Source: Parabacteroides goldsteinii | GTDB taxonomy: Bacteria; Bacteroidota; Bacteroidia; Bacteroidales; Tannerellaceae | Length of the DNA: 64,000 bases | Direction: 5' to 3' | Assembly: GCF_015550595.1 (NCBI RefSeq) | Contig: NZ_JADNBB010000024.1 | Location: 1 to 64,000 of the forward strand | Part shown: positions 43,037-50,470 of the stretch, one piece after another | Layout: each line of letters starts with the position of its first letter | How positions within the stretch are numbered: position 1 is the stretch's first letter | The notes under the pieces: generated by a model | What the model was told of the DNA's origin: nothing | Seen by the model: only the letters and a program-made list of their open reading frames with translations | The model's database searches: none | Position numbers and translations under genes: made by a program

Positions 43037-43819
43037 TTATCGGTTAATTTTCTCTATGCAAGCCGGGAGTTCGGTGATATTATCGAGTACGAAATGGGCA
43101 CCGGCAGCCATCATCCGTTCACGGACTTCGTGTTTCAGCGCAGCCAGTTCATCGGGGGTACGACGGTTATATTCTTCTTCCGTAATTCCCATCTCATTAC
43201 TTCCGGTGATGACACCGATACTCCATACCTTGGCATTGATACCTTCTTTGATATCGGCGATCGTATCCCCTACTTTAACGATGTTATCGACAGAAGGGAT
43301 GGCAAGATCGATCATATTCTTATAGATCATATAAGGAGCAGGACGGCCGGCAGGAAGATTGTCGGGAGTGACCAGATTGTCTACCACATAGCCTTTGGCT
43401 GCGGCACCGGGACGTACAACGTCCATCATCGCTTGCGTATAACCGGTAGTCGAACCGATCTTTATACCGTTTTCACGCAATTCTTTTATCGTATCCAATA
43501 CGCCCGGTATCGGAGTCGTGAAGTTCGTCAGCGAAGCAAACAGGTGCTTTTCGAAGCTCTGGTACATCTCATTCACATCATCCATATTCCAGTCGCGGCC
43601 ATAACGCCCACGGAATTTGTCGTTCACCTCCGGCATATTCAAAATAGCTTTGATGTGATCGATCTTAAGAAGTCCCATCGGCTCACGTGCCTGACGATAG
43701 GTAATATCTATTCCTTTTTCTTCGGAAAACACCTTCAGGAAAGCATTCAACGGGGCGAAACATCCAAAATCGACAGCCGTTCCGGCCCAGTCCATAATAA
43801 CACACGAAATCTTCTTCAT
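43037..43819 (-). CDS. phnX: Phosphonoacetaldehyde hydrolase (phosphonatase)
   Basis: 260-aa HAD-superfamily enzyme that cleaves the C-P bond of phosphonoacetaldehyde to acetaldehyde and phosphate. The nucleophile is Asp10 in MDWAGTAVD and the Schiff-base Lys is Lys52 in REPMGLLKIDH; both are defining for PhnX. The Mg-binding motif KVGDTIADI is present. With phnW it lets the cell use 2-aminoethylphosphonate as a phosphorus source. Confidence 0.95.
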   Translation of the reverse strand: MKKISCVIMDWAGTAVDFGCFAPLNAFLKVFSEEKGIDITYRQAREPMGLLKIDHIKAILNMPEVNDKFRGRYGRDWNMDDVNEMYQSFEKHLFASLTNFTTPIPGVLDTIKELRENGIKIGSTTGYTQAMMDVVRPGAAAKGYVVDNLVTPDNLPAGRPAPYMIYKNMIDLAIPSVDNIVKVGDTIADIKEGINAKVWSIGVITGSNEMGITEEEYNRRTPDELAALKHEVRERMMAAGAHFVLDNITELPACIEKINR

Positions 43820-43864
43820 AACTACTTATATATTTACATTATTATATTACTACTAGTCTATCTG

Positions 43865-45211
43865 TCAGGCAACAGTGATAGCATTCTGCGGAGTGGCTTC
43901 GAGCGTCTCTTCCCGGGCGGCTGTCACACCTGTTTCCTTCCGGAAACGCTGGTGCAAATATACAAAGGAACAGATAAATGTGACACAGCAAAAGATTCCT
44001 ACATAACCCGCCAACCGGTTATAAAATACAGCCCAGTCGACATCCGGGTTACAGAATTCTTTCAGGACAAGCACCAATACCGTTCCGGTATATCCAAGGA
44101 AATCTGTTGTCACGATAAAGAAACCGACATTGCCACGAATCCTGAAGCAAGCGATGAACCGATCGAAAAAGATAGTCTGGAAAGTCAGGTAGGCAATATA
44201 CAGGCATAAACTCTGAACAAACAACCACACGACGGGCGAAAGCTGCAACTGCTGCTGTCCAAAAGAGACGACCGCCATCACGATCATTCCCGTTATGATC
44301 AAACCAAACAATACCGAGAGAGCCTTCAGGTTATCTTTCACCAATACCATCAGACCGAATATTCCGAGGATAATCAAGGTAACCACACTGTCAATCTGGG
44401 CGAAAAGCCAGGGAGAATAGGCTGAGACATCGATGATATTCACCAGAAAGTCTTCCTTTATATCCCGCAAAACTACAATCGCGATATTAGCCACAAAAAG
44501 CATACTCAGGAATGGCATAAAACTTTTGAACAGTTCCCAGCGCTGTTTGCCGTTGAGGGTTTCACGCTCAGACTTCATCGCTATATCTTCTTTGTTCGGT
44601 TCCGGTAACTTGTTCAATGCCCAGCCGAGCAACAACAGAAGAGGAAGTGCCACCGTACCGATCAGCGCCGGCATCCAGAATTCACTCACCTGAAAATGGT
44701 TCATGACATACAATCCGACAGACTTGGCCGTACCCGAACTGATAACCATGCTGACTCCCAGCAGGCTTGCCAGGATATCCGTCACCCGCCGTCCTTCAAT
44801 AAAACTGAATATCACTCCCCACATACAACCTAGCGACAAACCGTTGAGGAACATCGCCGCTACATTAAACGGAGTAGAAAGTAAGCCGAACAAGATCAGA
44901 GAGGCCTCTGCCAGTAAAACAGAAGTCAGGATAAACTTGAAACGCTCTTCCGGTTTCAACTCGGAGATCAGCTTGATGCCGATAAACTTGGAGATCACAT
45001 AACCCAGGATCTGGGAGATCGTCACCACTACCTTATAATCCATATCGAAAAACTCCGCGTTCTCAAAAGAAGCCGCAGTAAAAGGTTTGCGAAGGGCATA
45101 AACCAGTGAATAGGATAATAAAGCGGCTCCTCCGGCCCAAAGAATGAACAGGAAATCGGAAAGACGCTTCCGGGTAGTTTCGTTTATCTGCAAAAAGTTG
45201 TTCATATTCAT
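43865..45211 (-). CDS. DUF5690 MFS-like transporter, candidate 2-aminoethylphosphonate importer
   Basis: 448-aa inner membrane protein with about 12 hydrophobic helices. The N-terminal half resembles the GlpT/UhpT organophosphate antiporter branch of MFS (YSLVYALRKPFTAASFEN resembles the YxxRK motif of that branch), and it matches the Bacteroidota DUF5690 type. It is first in an operon with phnX and phnW, so 2-aminoethylphosphonate or a related phosphonate is the likely cargo. No other phosphonate transporter (PhnCDE-like) is encoded here. The function is inferred from context. Confidence 0.8.
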   Translation of the reverse strand: MNMNNFLQINETTRKRLSDFLFILWAGGAALLSYSLVYALRKPFTAASFENAEFFDMDYKVVVTISQILGYVISKFIGIKLISELKPEERFKFILTSVLLAEASLILFGLLSTPFNVAAMFLNGLSLGCMWGVIFSFIEGRRVTDILASLLGVSMVISSGTAKSVGLYVMNHFQVSEFWMPALIGTVALPLLLLLGWALNKLPEPNKEDIAMKSERETLNGKQRWELFKSFMPFLSMLFVANIAIVVLRDIKEDFLVNIIDVSAYSPWLFAQIDSVVTLIILGIFGLMVLVKDNLKALSVLFGLIITGMIVMAVVSFGQQQLQLSPVVWLFVQSLCLYIAYLTFQTIFFDRFIACFRIRGNVGFFIVTTDFLGYTGTVLVLVLKEFCNPDVDWAVFYNRLAGYVGIFCCVTFICSFVYLHQRFRKETGVTAAREETLEATPQNAITVA

Positions 45212-45233
45212 GCTGTCATTTTGTTTTCGGCAG

Positions 45234-45268
45234 CAAAAGTATCCCTCCCATATTACAGGAGTATTACT
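45234..45268 (-). promoter_or_regulatory. Pho-box-like promoter of the phn operon
   Basis: On the minus strand, AGTAATA (45262-45268) and TGTAATA (45251-45257) are direct repeats with 11-bp period, then 9 nt, then TACTTTTG (45234-45241), a full TAnnTTTG element. No TTG occurs at -33, which fits an activator-dependent promoter. Confidence 0.6.
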
Positions 45269-45331
45269 GAATACATGAATCTATATTATTAATATATAAC
45301 GGGATATCAATAAATTATAAAGAAATATTTA

Positions 45332-45377
45332 TGTAACATTCATGTAACGGGAACGCAACACACAAGACGTTATTTTG
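45332..45377 (+). promoter_or_regulatory. Pho-box-like promoter of the HTH gene
   Basis: TGTAACA, TGTAACG and CGCAACA start at 45332, 45343 and 45354, an exact 11-bp period. Nine nt after the last repeat is TTATTTTG (45370-45377), a 7 of 8 match to TAnnTTTG. The predicted start is about 21 nt before the ATG at 45405. Confidence 0.7.
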
Positions 45378-45404
45378 CAGAAAATAACAGATGACAGTAT
45401 AAAT

Positions 45405-46283
45405 ATGAACGACTTTTCCGAACTCTATAAACGGATTGAATATCTAAGGAACAGCGGCGTAAAAATGAAAGAAATAGCCGATTGGGTCGGCATGGCCCCC
45501 AGCGTACTTTCGTCACTTTACACAACCGTCTTACCTGCCTATTTCGATGCGGCTAAGACAATGCCGCAAAACGAAGCGCTCGACCAGGCACTATCACTAG
45601 TCAATAATGTATCTAAAAGACGTTTGCTTACCGGACTGGAAGAAACCTTGGCCCGTCTGGACGAGTTGGAACCGAACCAGCAACAGACACAAAAGGGAAA
45701 TTCCTTTATCGAATCGTTGAATGAAGAACTATCGCTTTCCGCACGGAGGTTATCCAATATATGCGGACTGTACAACAGTTACAGCCTGTCTTCTTCTTCC
45801 GATTGTTTAAAATGCGAACCGTTCATCATCGCACTATCCGAAGATAAAGAGTATATCCGTATAGGCCGGCTCAATGCATACGGGGAAGTACAATGGGGAA
45901 TCGGTGTAAATGGCGATCCCCAGAACTTTTACTGCCTGTTCAGCGAAAGCCCCGTTCCGCCGTTGATTCTGGTCACCGTCTACCTGCAAATCCCTATGTT
46001 CAGGAATCCCGGGCAATTACGAGGATTATACCTCGGACTGGATTATAACCGGAATCCGGTAGCCCGCCGCATCGTCCTGATAAAGGAATCGGAAAGCACA
46101 TCCACCGAAGATTTCCTGACGATGAAAGGCTGTCTGATCGCAAAAGAGGATTTCACGCCCGAACAACAGGCCTATTACGACTACACATGCCAGACAGGTG
46201 ATTACATAAAAATGTGTACCGTCCCTTCCCTCCGCATGGATGAAAGCGACCTGATAAAAGAAAAAAAGATGCTGGCACTCTAA
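45405..46283 (+). CDS. HTH-containing protein of unknown function, candidate phosphonate regulator
   Basis: 292-aa protein. It starts at the ATG at 45405; an in-frame TTG at 45375 overlaps the predicted -7 element and is rejected. The N-terminus (MNDFSELYKRIEYLRNSGVKMKEIADWVGMAPSVLSSLY) looks like a helix-turn-helix, with KMKEIADWVGMAPSVLSSL as the two helices. Residues 90-130 are helical, and the rest is a mixed alpha/beta domain without a recognised family. It diverges from the phn operon across a shared control region with Pho-box-like repeats on both sides. Local regulation of the phn genes is plausible but inferred. Confidence 0.65.
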   Translation: MNDFSELYKRIEYLRNSGVKMKEIADWVGMAPSVLSSLYTTVLPAYFDAAKTMPQNEALDQALSLVNNVSKRRLLTGLEETLARLDELEPNQQQTQKGNSFIESLNEELSLSARRLSNICGLYNSYSLSSSSDCLKCEPFIIALSEDKEYIRIGRLNAYGEVQWGIGVNGDPQNFYCLFSESPVPPLILVTVYLQIPMFRNPGQLRGLYLGLDYNRNPVARRIVLIKESESTSTEDFLTMKGCLIAKEDFTPEQQAYYDYTCQTGDYIKMCTVPSLRMDESDLIKEKKMLAL

Positions 46284-46307
46284 CCGGCATCTTCTTCTCC
46301 AAAATCA

Positions 46308-46380
46308 GTTTCACCTAGGAGAAACTTTCGTTTCATGCTTGAGAAACTTTTGTTCCTTCTAGGGGAAACTTTTATTTCGC
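46308..46380. repeat. Tandem palindrome array, 22-bp period, intergenic copy
   Basis: Three 18-bp units, GTTTCACCTAGGAGAAAC, GTTTCATGCTTGAGAAAC and GTTCCTTCTAGGGGAAAC, start at 46308, 46330 and 46352, separated by TTTC and TTTT, and a truncated fourth (ATTTCGCC) begins at 46374. The first unit is identical to the middle unit of the array inside the metal ATPase gene. It lies between the convergent HTH and PiT genes. Confidence 0.85.
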
Positions 46381-46384
46381 CTAA

Positions 46385-48640
46385 TTATTCTTTCTGGAAC
46401 TTGCGACTCACCTTAATCAGGTTAGCAGTAAACGAAACCACATTCTGCGCTTCCTGCACCATATTCAAATAGACCATACTGACCTTCGTGCTGCCACTTT
46501 GCCCCTGGATACGTTTCAATTCACCTTTCTTCAAGGCTGTAAGCTGGGCAGTCAGTGCCACAGATTCGGCCACCACATCGTCCAGGCGATGATAATCGTT
46601 CTTTTCGATCATAGAAGCACAACGGTTGAGGTAAGCCACGATACTTGTCGTCATCTTGCCGAAATCTTCTTTCTGCACATCACTCAACGGACTGAAATTG
46701 TTGTCGACATGCTCCTTGCTCGGTTCTGTCAGACGGCGGATACTGAATATAATCTCGCTGGCGAAATCGTTACCCTGATAATAATACAATCCCTTTTCTA
46801 CCGCAATATCATGTTCCAAGTGAGTAACACCCAATGTTCCGACACGTTTTACCTGCTTCAGATGGATCTTCTTCTCCTCTACTTCATTCAGTACTTTGCG
46901 CAATTCACGAAGGTTTTCATCCATAAAACCGTGTACCGACCTGTTCAAGGCATCGGAGGCAAACTCCAATACAGAACTCAACTCCTCACGACTGTGTTCG
47001 CGGAACAATGAGAGTGCTTCGTGGCTGTCGGTCGTATCGCGCAGTTTGGCCACAGTGGTGTTCACTTCTTCCTTCAAGGCCTCTTTTTTCATTTTCTTCT
47101 TATAAGCCACCTGACTACGAATTAACATATAGACTGCCAATCCAACCATAGCAGCCATAGCTGCTATGCCACCGAAATAAATAATCATAGCAACCAGAAA
47201 ACAAATCGTGAAAGCAGCACCAGCAGTAATAAACCATCCACCGATAACCGACAAGACACCAGTAATACGGTAAACTGCACTTTCACGTCCCCAGGCACGG
47301 TCGGCCAATGAACTACCCATTGCCACCATGAATGCCACATACGTAGTGGAAAGTGGCAATTTCAATGAAGTACCAAGTGCAATCAACAGACCCGAAAGAA
47401 CCACATTGACCGAAGCACGTACCAGGTCGAAACTTGCTCTATCTTCAAGTATAATCTCATCATTATTAAAACGACTGTCGATCCAATCCTTTACCCGAGG
47501 AGGAACTACACTCAGAATTGTACTGGATGCATTGTTGCAGGTACGTACCAACATACGTGCTACCGGAGAAGTTCCGAAATTCTCATTCCCATCCGACTGA
47601 CGCGACAGGTCCAGTGAAGTTTTCACTACGCTATGAGCCTTCTTGGAAGTAGCTAATGCTATTACCATCACCAACCCGGACCCTACAAGGAAATACCAGG
47701 GTGTCTGCGCCGGAGATAACAACGATCCCATCAGGAAAGTATCCGTCGTTGTTGTTCCACCCTGTGCCATCAAATCTATATAAGAGGAATAACCTACGAG
47801 TGGCACACCGATAAAGTTCACGAGGTCGTTACCGGCAAAGGCCAAAGCCAGGGCAAACGTACCCATCAGGACAATTACTTTAAAGACATTCACCTTCAAC
47901 CAGTGAAGTACCTGCATCAGGATCGTGAAAAAGATAAATGCACCCCATACCACTTTATCAGTATTACTATATATAAGCGTTTTCAGTTCGCCGTCCATAA
48001 AGGAACTTTCTTTCAACCCTTTTATCAACATAAAATAAATGATTGAAGTAGCCGCAAGACCACCGAACAATGCAATAAAGTATTTCGTATGTTTCTTATA
48101 ATTAAAGGTAAAGATCAAACGCGACATGTACTGCACCACCGATCCGAAGAAAAAGGCAATGGCCACCGAAAGGAATATAGCCAGGATCACGGTAAATGCT
48201 TTATCTGTATTCAACAAGTCTCCCAATTGTAAAGCTCCGTCGGAATGAGCTATCTTAACCAGTGCAATAGCGACTGTCCCTCCCAGTAATTCAAAGACCA
48301 ATGATACCGTAGTGGATGTCGGCATCCCCAGTGAATTGAATATATCCAATAATACGACATCCGTTAGCATAACGGCCAGCAGGATACACATGATCTCGGA
48401 GAAAAAGAAATGTTGCGGTTGATAAATCCCATGTCGGGCAATATCCATCATACCGTTTGACAAGGAGGCGCCGACAAATATACCTATCGCGGCGATGACC
48501 ATAATAACTTTGAAAGATGCGGCCTTTGAACCGATTGCAGAATTAAGAAAGTTTACTGCGTCATTACTGACTCCCACTGACAGGTCAAACACCGCCAGTA
48601 CAAAGAGGAAAATTACGAGGAACAGATAGAATGTTTCCAT
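46385..48640 (-). CDS. PiT-family phosphate transporter with PhoU-like C-terminal domain
   Basis: 751-aa low-affinity inorganic phosphate transporter. The ATG at 48640 is chosen; the frame opens two codons earlier with TTG. The N-terminal part has about ten or more membrane helices. The duplicated PiT signatures are VGVSNDAVNFLNSAIGSKAA (with GMPTSTTVSLVFEL) and, in the second half, LPLSTTYVAFMVAMGSSLADRAWGRE. The last 220 or so residues are cytosolic and helical (HSREELSSVLEFASDALNRSVHGFMDEN onward) and resemble PhoU/DUF47, which in other bacteria regulates Pit. The fusion is longer than E. coli PitA (499 aa). Upstream is a four-unit Pho-box-like array. Confidence 0.92.
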   Translation of the reverse strand: METFYLFLVIFLFVLAVFDLSVGVSNDAVNFLNSAIGSKAASFKVIMVIAAIGIFVGASLSNGMMDIARHGIYQPQHFFFSEIMCILLAVMLTDVVLLDIFNSLGMPTSTTVSLVFELLGGTVAIALVKIAHSDGALQLGDLLNTDKAFTVILAIFLSVAIAFFFGSVVQYMSRLIFTFNYKKHTKYFIALFGGLAATSIIYFMLIKGLKESSFMDGELKTLIYSNTDKVVWGAFIFFTILMQVLHWLKVNVFKVIVLMGTFALALAFAGNDLVNFIGVPLVGYSSYIDLMAQGGTTTTDTFLMGSLLSPAQTPWYFLVGSGLVMVIALATSKKAHSVVKTSLDLSRQSDGNENFGTSPVARMLVRTCNNASSTILSVVPPRVKDWIDSRFNNDEIILEDRASFDLVRASVNVVLSGLLIALGTSLKLPLSTTYVAFMVAMGSSLADRAWGRESAVYRITGVLSVIGGWFITAGAAFTICFLVAMIIYFGGIAAMAAMVGLAVYMLIRSQVAYKKKMKKEALKEEVNTTVAKLRDTTDSHEALSLFREHSREELSSVLEFASDALNRSVHGFMDENLRELRKVLNEVEEKKIHLKQVKRVGTLGVTHLEHDIAVEKGLYYYQGNDFASEIIFSIRRLTEPSKEHVDNNFSPLSDVQKEDFGKMTTSIVAYLNRCASMIEKNDYHRLDDVVAESVALTAQLTALKKGELKRIQGQSGSTKVSMVYLNMVQEAQNVVSFTANLIKVSRKFQKE

Positions 48641-48665
48641 AAACAATTGTTAGAGATTCGACAAC

Positions 48666-48722
48666 AAAGGTCTGAAACAAATATTTCACATGTGTTACAC
48701 GGATGTTACAAACATGTTACAA
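48666..48722 (-). promoter_or_regulatory. Pho-box-like promoter of the PiT transporter
   Basis: On the minus strand, TGTAACA occurs three times (48716-48722, 48705-48711, 48694-48700) and TGAAATA once (48683-48689), all at exact 11-bp period. Nine nt later is GACCTTTG (48666-48673), 7 of 8 to TAnnTTTG. The predicted start is about 19 nt before the ATG. Confidence 0.78.
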
Positions 48723-48955
48723 CTATTAAATCGCCCTTAATATTAAAACAAGCTTAGGAAAATAAAGTTATCGCACTAAGGGTTTTTCCTATTTCGCAAC
48801 ACACCGGTCCCCCGTGTTACTTATTTCATAACTATAACCCAAACATTACATTTCTGTATCGCTCAAAGAGCAATACAGAAAATATGGAATGAAATTTGCC
48901 CGGTTATTAACAAAAATATAACCGTTTATGAAACAAATCATACTACCAGATAATA

Positions 48956-49055
48956 TATATTTGTTTCTGAAAACTTATTGGGAAATAAGGGGGTCGGTTA
49001 AGTAAGAGAGGGAAATGCCCGGAGTCAAATCCGGACTTTCCCTTTCGTTGTTTTT
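48956..49055 (+). ncRNA. Candidate small RNA with its own promoter and terminator
   Basis: A full TAnnTTTG element (TATATTTG, 48956-48963) is followed, about 45 nt later, by a strong hairpin (AGGGAAA 49009-49015 with TTTCCCT 49037-49043, and inner CCGGA/TCCGG at 49019-49023/49030-49034) and a T-rich run (49048-49055). No ORF lies between, and no plus-strand gene upstream needs a terminator. A transcript of about 85 nt is predicted. No -33 TTG is present, so it may be activator-dependent; it could also be an attenuated leader of the porin. The rest of this 590-bp gap holds the Pho box on its left and the porin hairpin on its right. Confidence 0.4.
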
Positions 49056-49153
49056 ATATCCTCCATAAAGTGATCTTTTTTTCTTCCTGCCAGTAGGGGG
49101 ATTTACAGATTTTCTGTCTTATTAATAGAGATGCAACTTAAATTTCTAACCAA

Positions 49154-49161
49154 TATCTTTA
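49154..49161 (+). promoter_or_regulatory. Possible -7 element of the porin gene
   Basis: TATCTTTA is a 7 of 8 match to TAnnTTTG, 73 nt before the ATG. If it is used, the palindrome at 49192-49223 lies in the leader. No clear Pho-box repeats are at the expected distance. Confidence 0.35.
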
Positions 49162-49191
49162 CAATATCACTTCGATTTTTCCATTTTTTTC

Positions 49192-49223
49192 GTTCCTTTA
49201 CAGTGTTAACACTGTAAAGGAAC
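49192..49223. promoter_or_regulatory. Perfect 32-bp palindrome plus T8 abutting the porin start codon
   Basis: The 16-nt half GTTCCTTTACAGTGTT is followed at once by its exact complement, then A and eight T residues (49225-49232), then C and the ATG at 49234. Structurally it is an intrinsic terminator with no loop, placed so that the RNA hairpin would end 10 nt before the start codon. Confidence 0.8.
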
Positions 49224-49233
49224 ATTTTTTTTC

Positions 49234-50364
49234 ATGAAACACATTACAATTCTACTTTTGGCAATACTCTACACTTTTCCTCTTTTTGCTTCTCCCGACT
49301 CATCGCCAGTCGACTGGAAACTGTCCGGCCGCTTATTCCTGGATGGAGGCGTTTATATTCACTCTCCCAAATCATTACATGCAGGAGCTCATATCTCTGA
49401 TGTACGGTTAGCTGCGAAAGTACGTATCTATTCGAACTGGTATACAAAGATTGATATCGGTTTTGCCAACAATAAAGTAACGATGAAAGATGCTTTCATC
49501 GAATATGGAAAAGATGGCAATTATTTCCGGGCCGGATACATGCTCGGTTATTATAGCATAGACCAGTCTACCAGTACAAACGACCTTGTTTTCAATACGG
49601 CATCAAATGTAGCCGAAACATTCTATCCGGATCGCCGGATCGGTTTGTCTTATACCCGTTCGCTTCCCTCCTATTACTTTTCGGCCGGTGCATTTTGCGG
49701 TGACGGGCTTAGCTTTTCCGAAACGACCAAACCGGGTTACAACTTTTCCGGACGTATCGTTTGGCGTCCGCTTAATTCTTCCGGACAATTATTCCATATT
49801 GGAACCGGTGCTTTATTCAGAGTCCCTGATAAAGACACCGAAGCAAAGACTCAACAAATCCGATTAAAGAGCAAAGGGGTTACTTATATTCCTTCTCCAC
49901 GCACCTTAGATATGACCGTTGAAGATGCTGAAAACCAGATTCAATCTAACGTGGAATGCCTGTTCTTTCAGCATAAATGGCTGCTCCAGACGGAGTTCCT
50001 ATATACCAATATCAACCGTAAAGATCATAAGCCATCCTACTCGGCTCATGGCGGCTATATTATGGGAGGCTTCCTGTTAAAAGGGACAAAGTATGCATAT
50101 GATGCTCTCGATGCCATACCGGTCATGCCGGAAGAGCCTCATTCTATTTTACTCGCCTGCCGGTATAATTACACCAACCTGAATGATTTAAGCAGTAATA
50201 CGACAGGAGGAAGCCAACACGACTTATCAATCGGTATCAATTACTATTTCAACAAATATATTTCCTCCCGTCTGAATTATGCACATCTTTGGATGGATAA
50301 ATATTCGGCATTAGGCAAATGTGGGATCAATATGATGCAACTGCGGCTACAGGTTCGGTTCTGA
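49234..50364 (+). CDS. OprP/OprO-type phosphate-selective porin
   Basis: 376-aa outer membrane barrel protein of the O/P porin type. The signal peptide is cleaved near LFASP (residue 20). It then has the family's opening (KLSGRLFLDGGVYIH... RLAAKVRIYSNWYTKIDIGFANNKVTMKDAFIEY), alternating beta-strands, and a terminal Phe (QLRLQVRF). Located divergently from the PiT transporter, so phosphate uptake across the outer membrane is the likely role. Expression may be controlled by the palindrome in front of the start codon, and a strong hairpin terminator follows. Confidence 0.88.
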   Translation: MKHITILLLAILYTFPLFASPDSSPVDWKLSGRLFLDGGVYIHSPKSLHAGAHISDVRLAAKVRIYSNWYTKIDIGFANNKVTMKDAFIEYGKDGNYFRAGYMLGYYSIDQSTSTNDLVFNTASNVAETFYPDRRIGLSYTRSLPSYYFSAGAFCGDGLSFSETTKPGYNFSGRIVWRPLNSSGQLFHIGTGALFRVPDKDTEAKTQQIRLKSKGVTYIPSPRTLDMTVEDAENQIQSNVECLFFQHKWLLQTEFLYTNINRKDHKPSYSAHGGYIMGGFLLKGTKYAYDALDAIPVMPEEPHSILLACRYNYTNLNDLSSNTTGGSQHDLSIGINYYFNKYISSRLNYAHLWMDKYSALGKCGINMMQLRLQVRF

Positions 50365-50435
50365 TTGATGATTATTTATAAAACAGAAAAGTCATATCAG
50401 GTAAAAACAGATTTGTACCAAACATATAGGATTGG

Positions 50436-50464
50436 GATGGAAAAAGGTTTCACCTTTTTCCATC
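50436..50464. terminator. Bidirectional intrinsic terminator
   Basis: A perfect 13-bp stem, GATGGAAAAAGGT with its complement, and a 3-nt loop (TTC) lie between the convergent porin and GH20 genes. Poly-A and poly-T stretches are inside the stem. Confidence 0.8.
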
Positions 50465-50470
50465 TATTAT

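Noticed and set aside
43094-44209. A 371-codon plus-strand ORF across phnX and the DUF5690 gene
   Set aside because: It runs antisense to two strongly supported genes with recognisable motifs and has no family likeness of its own.
49127-49161. Pho-box in front of the porin gene
   Set aside because: No 11-bp-period TGTAACA-like repeats at 9 nt from the candidate -7 element; only a weak 3 of 7 match.
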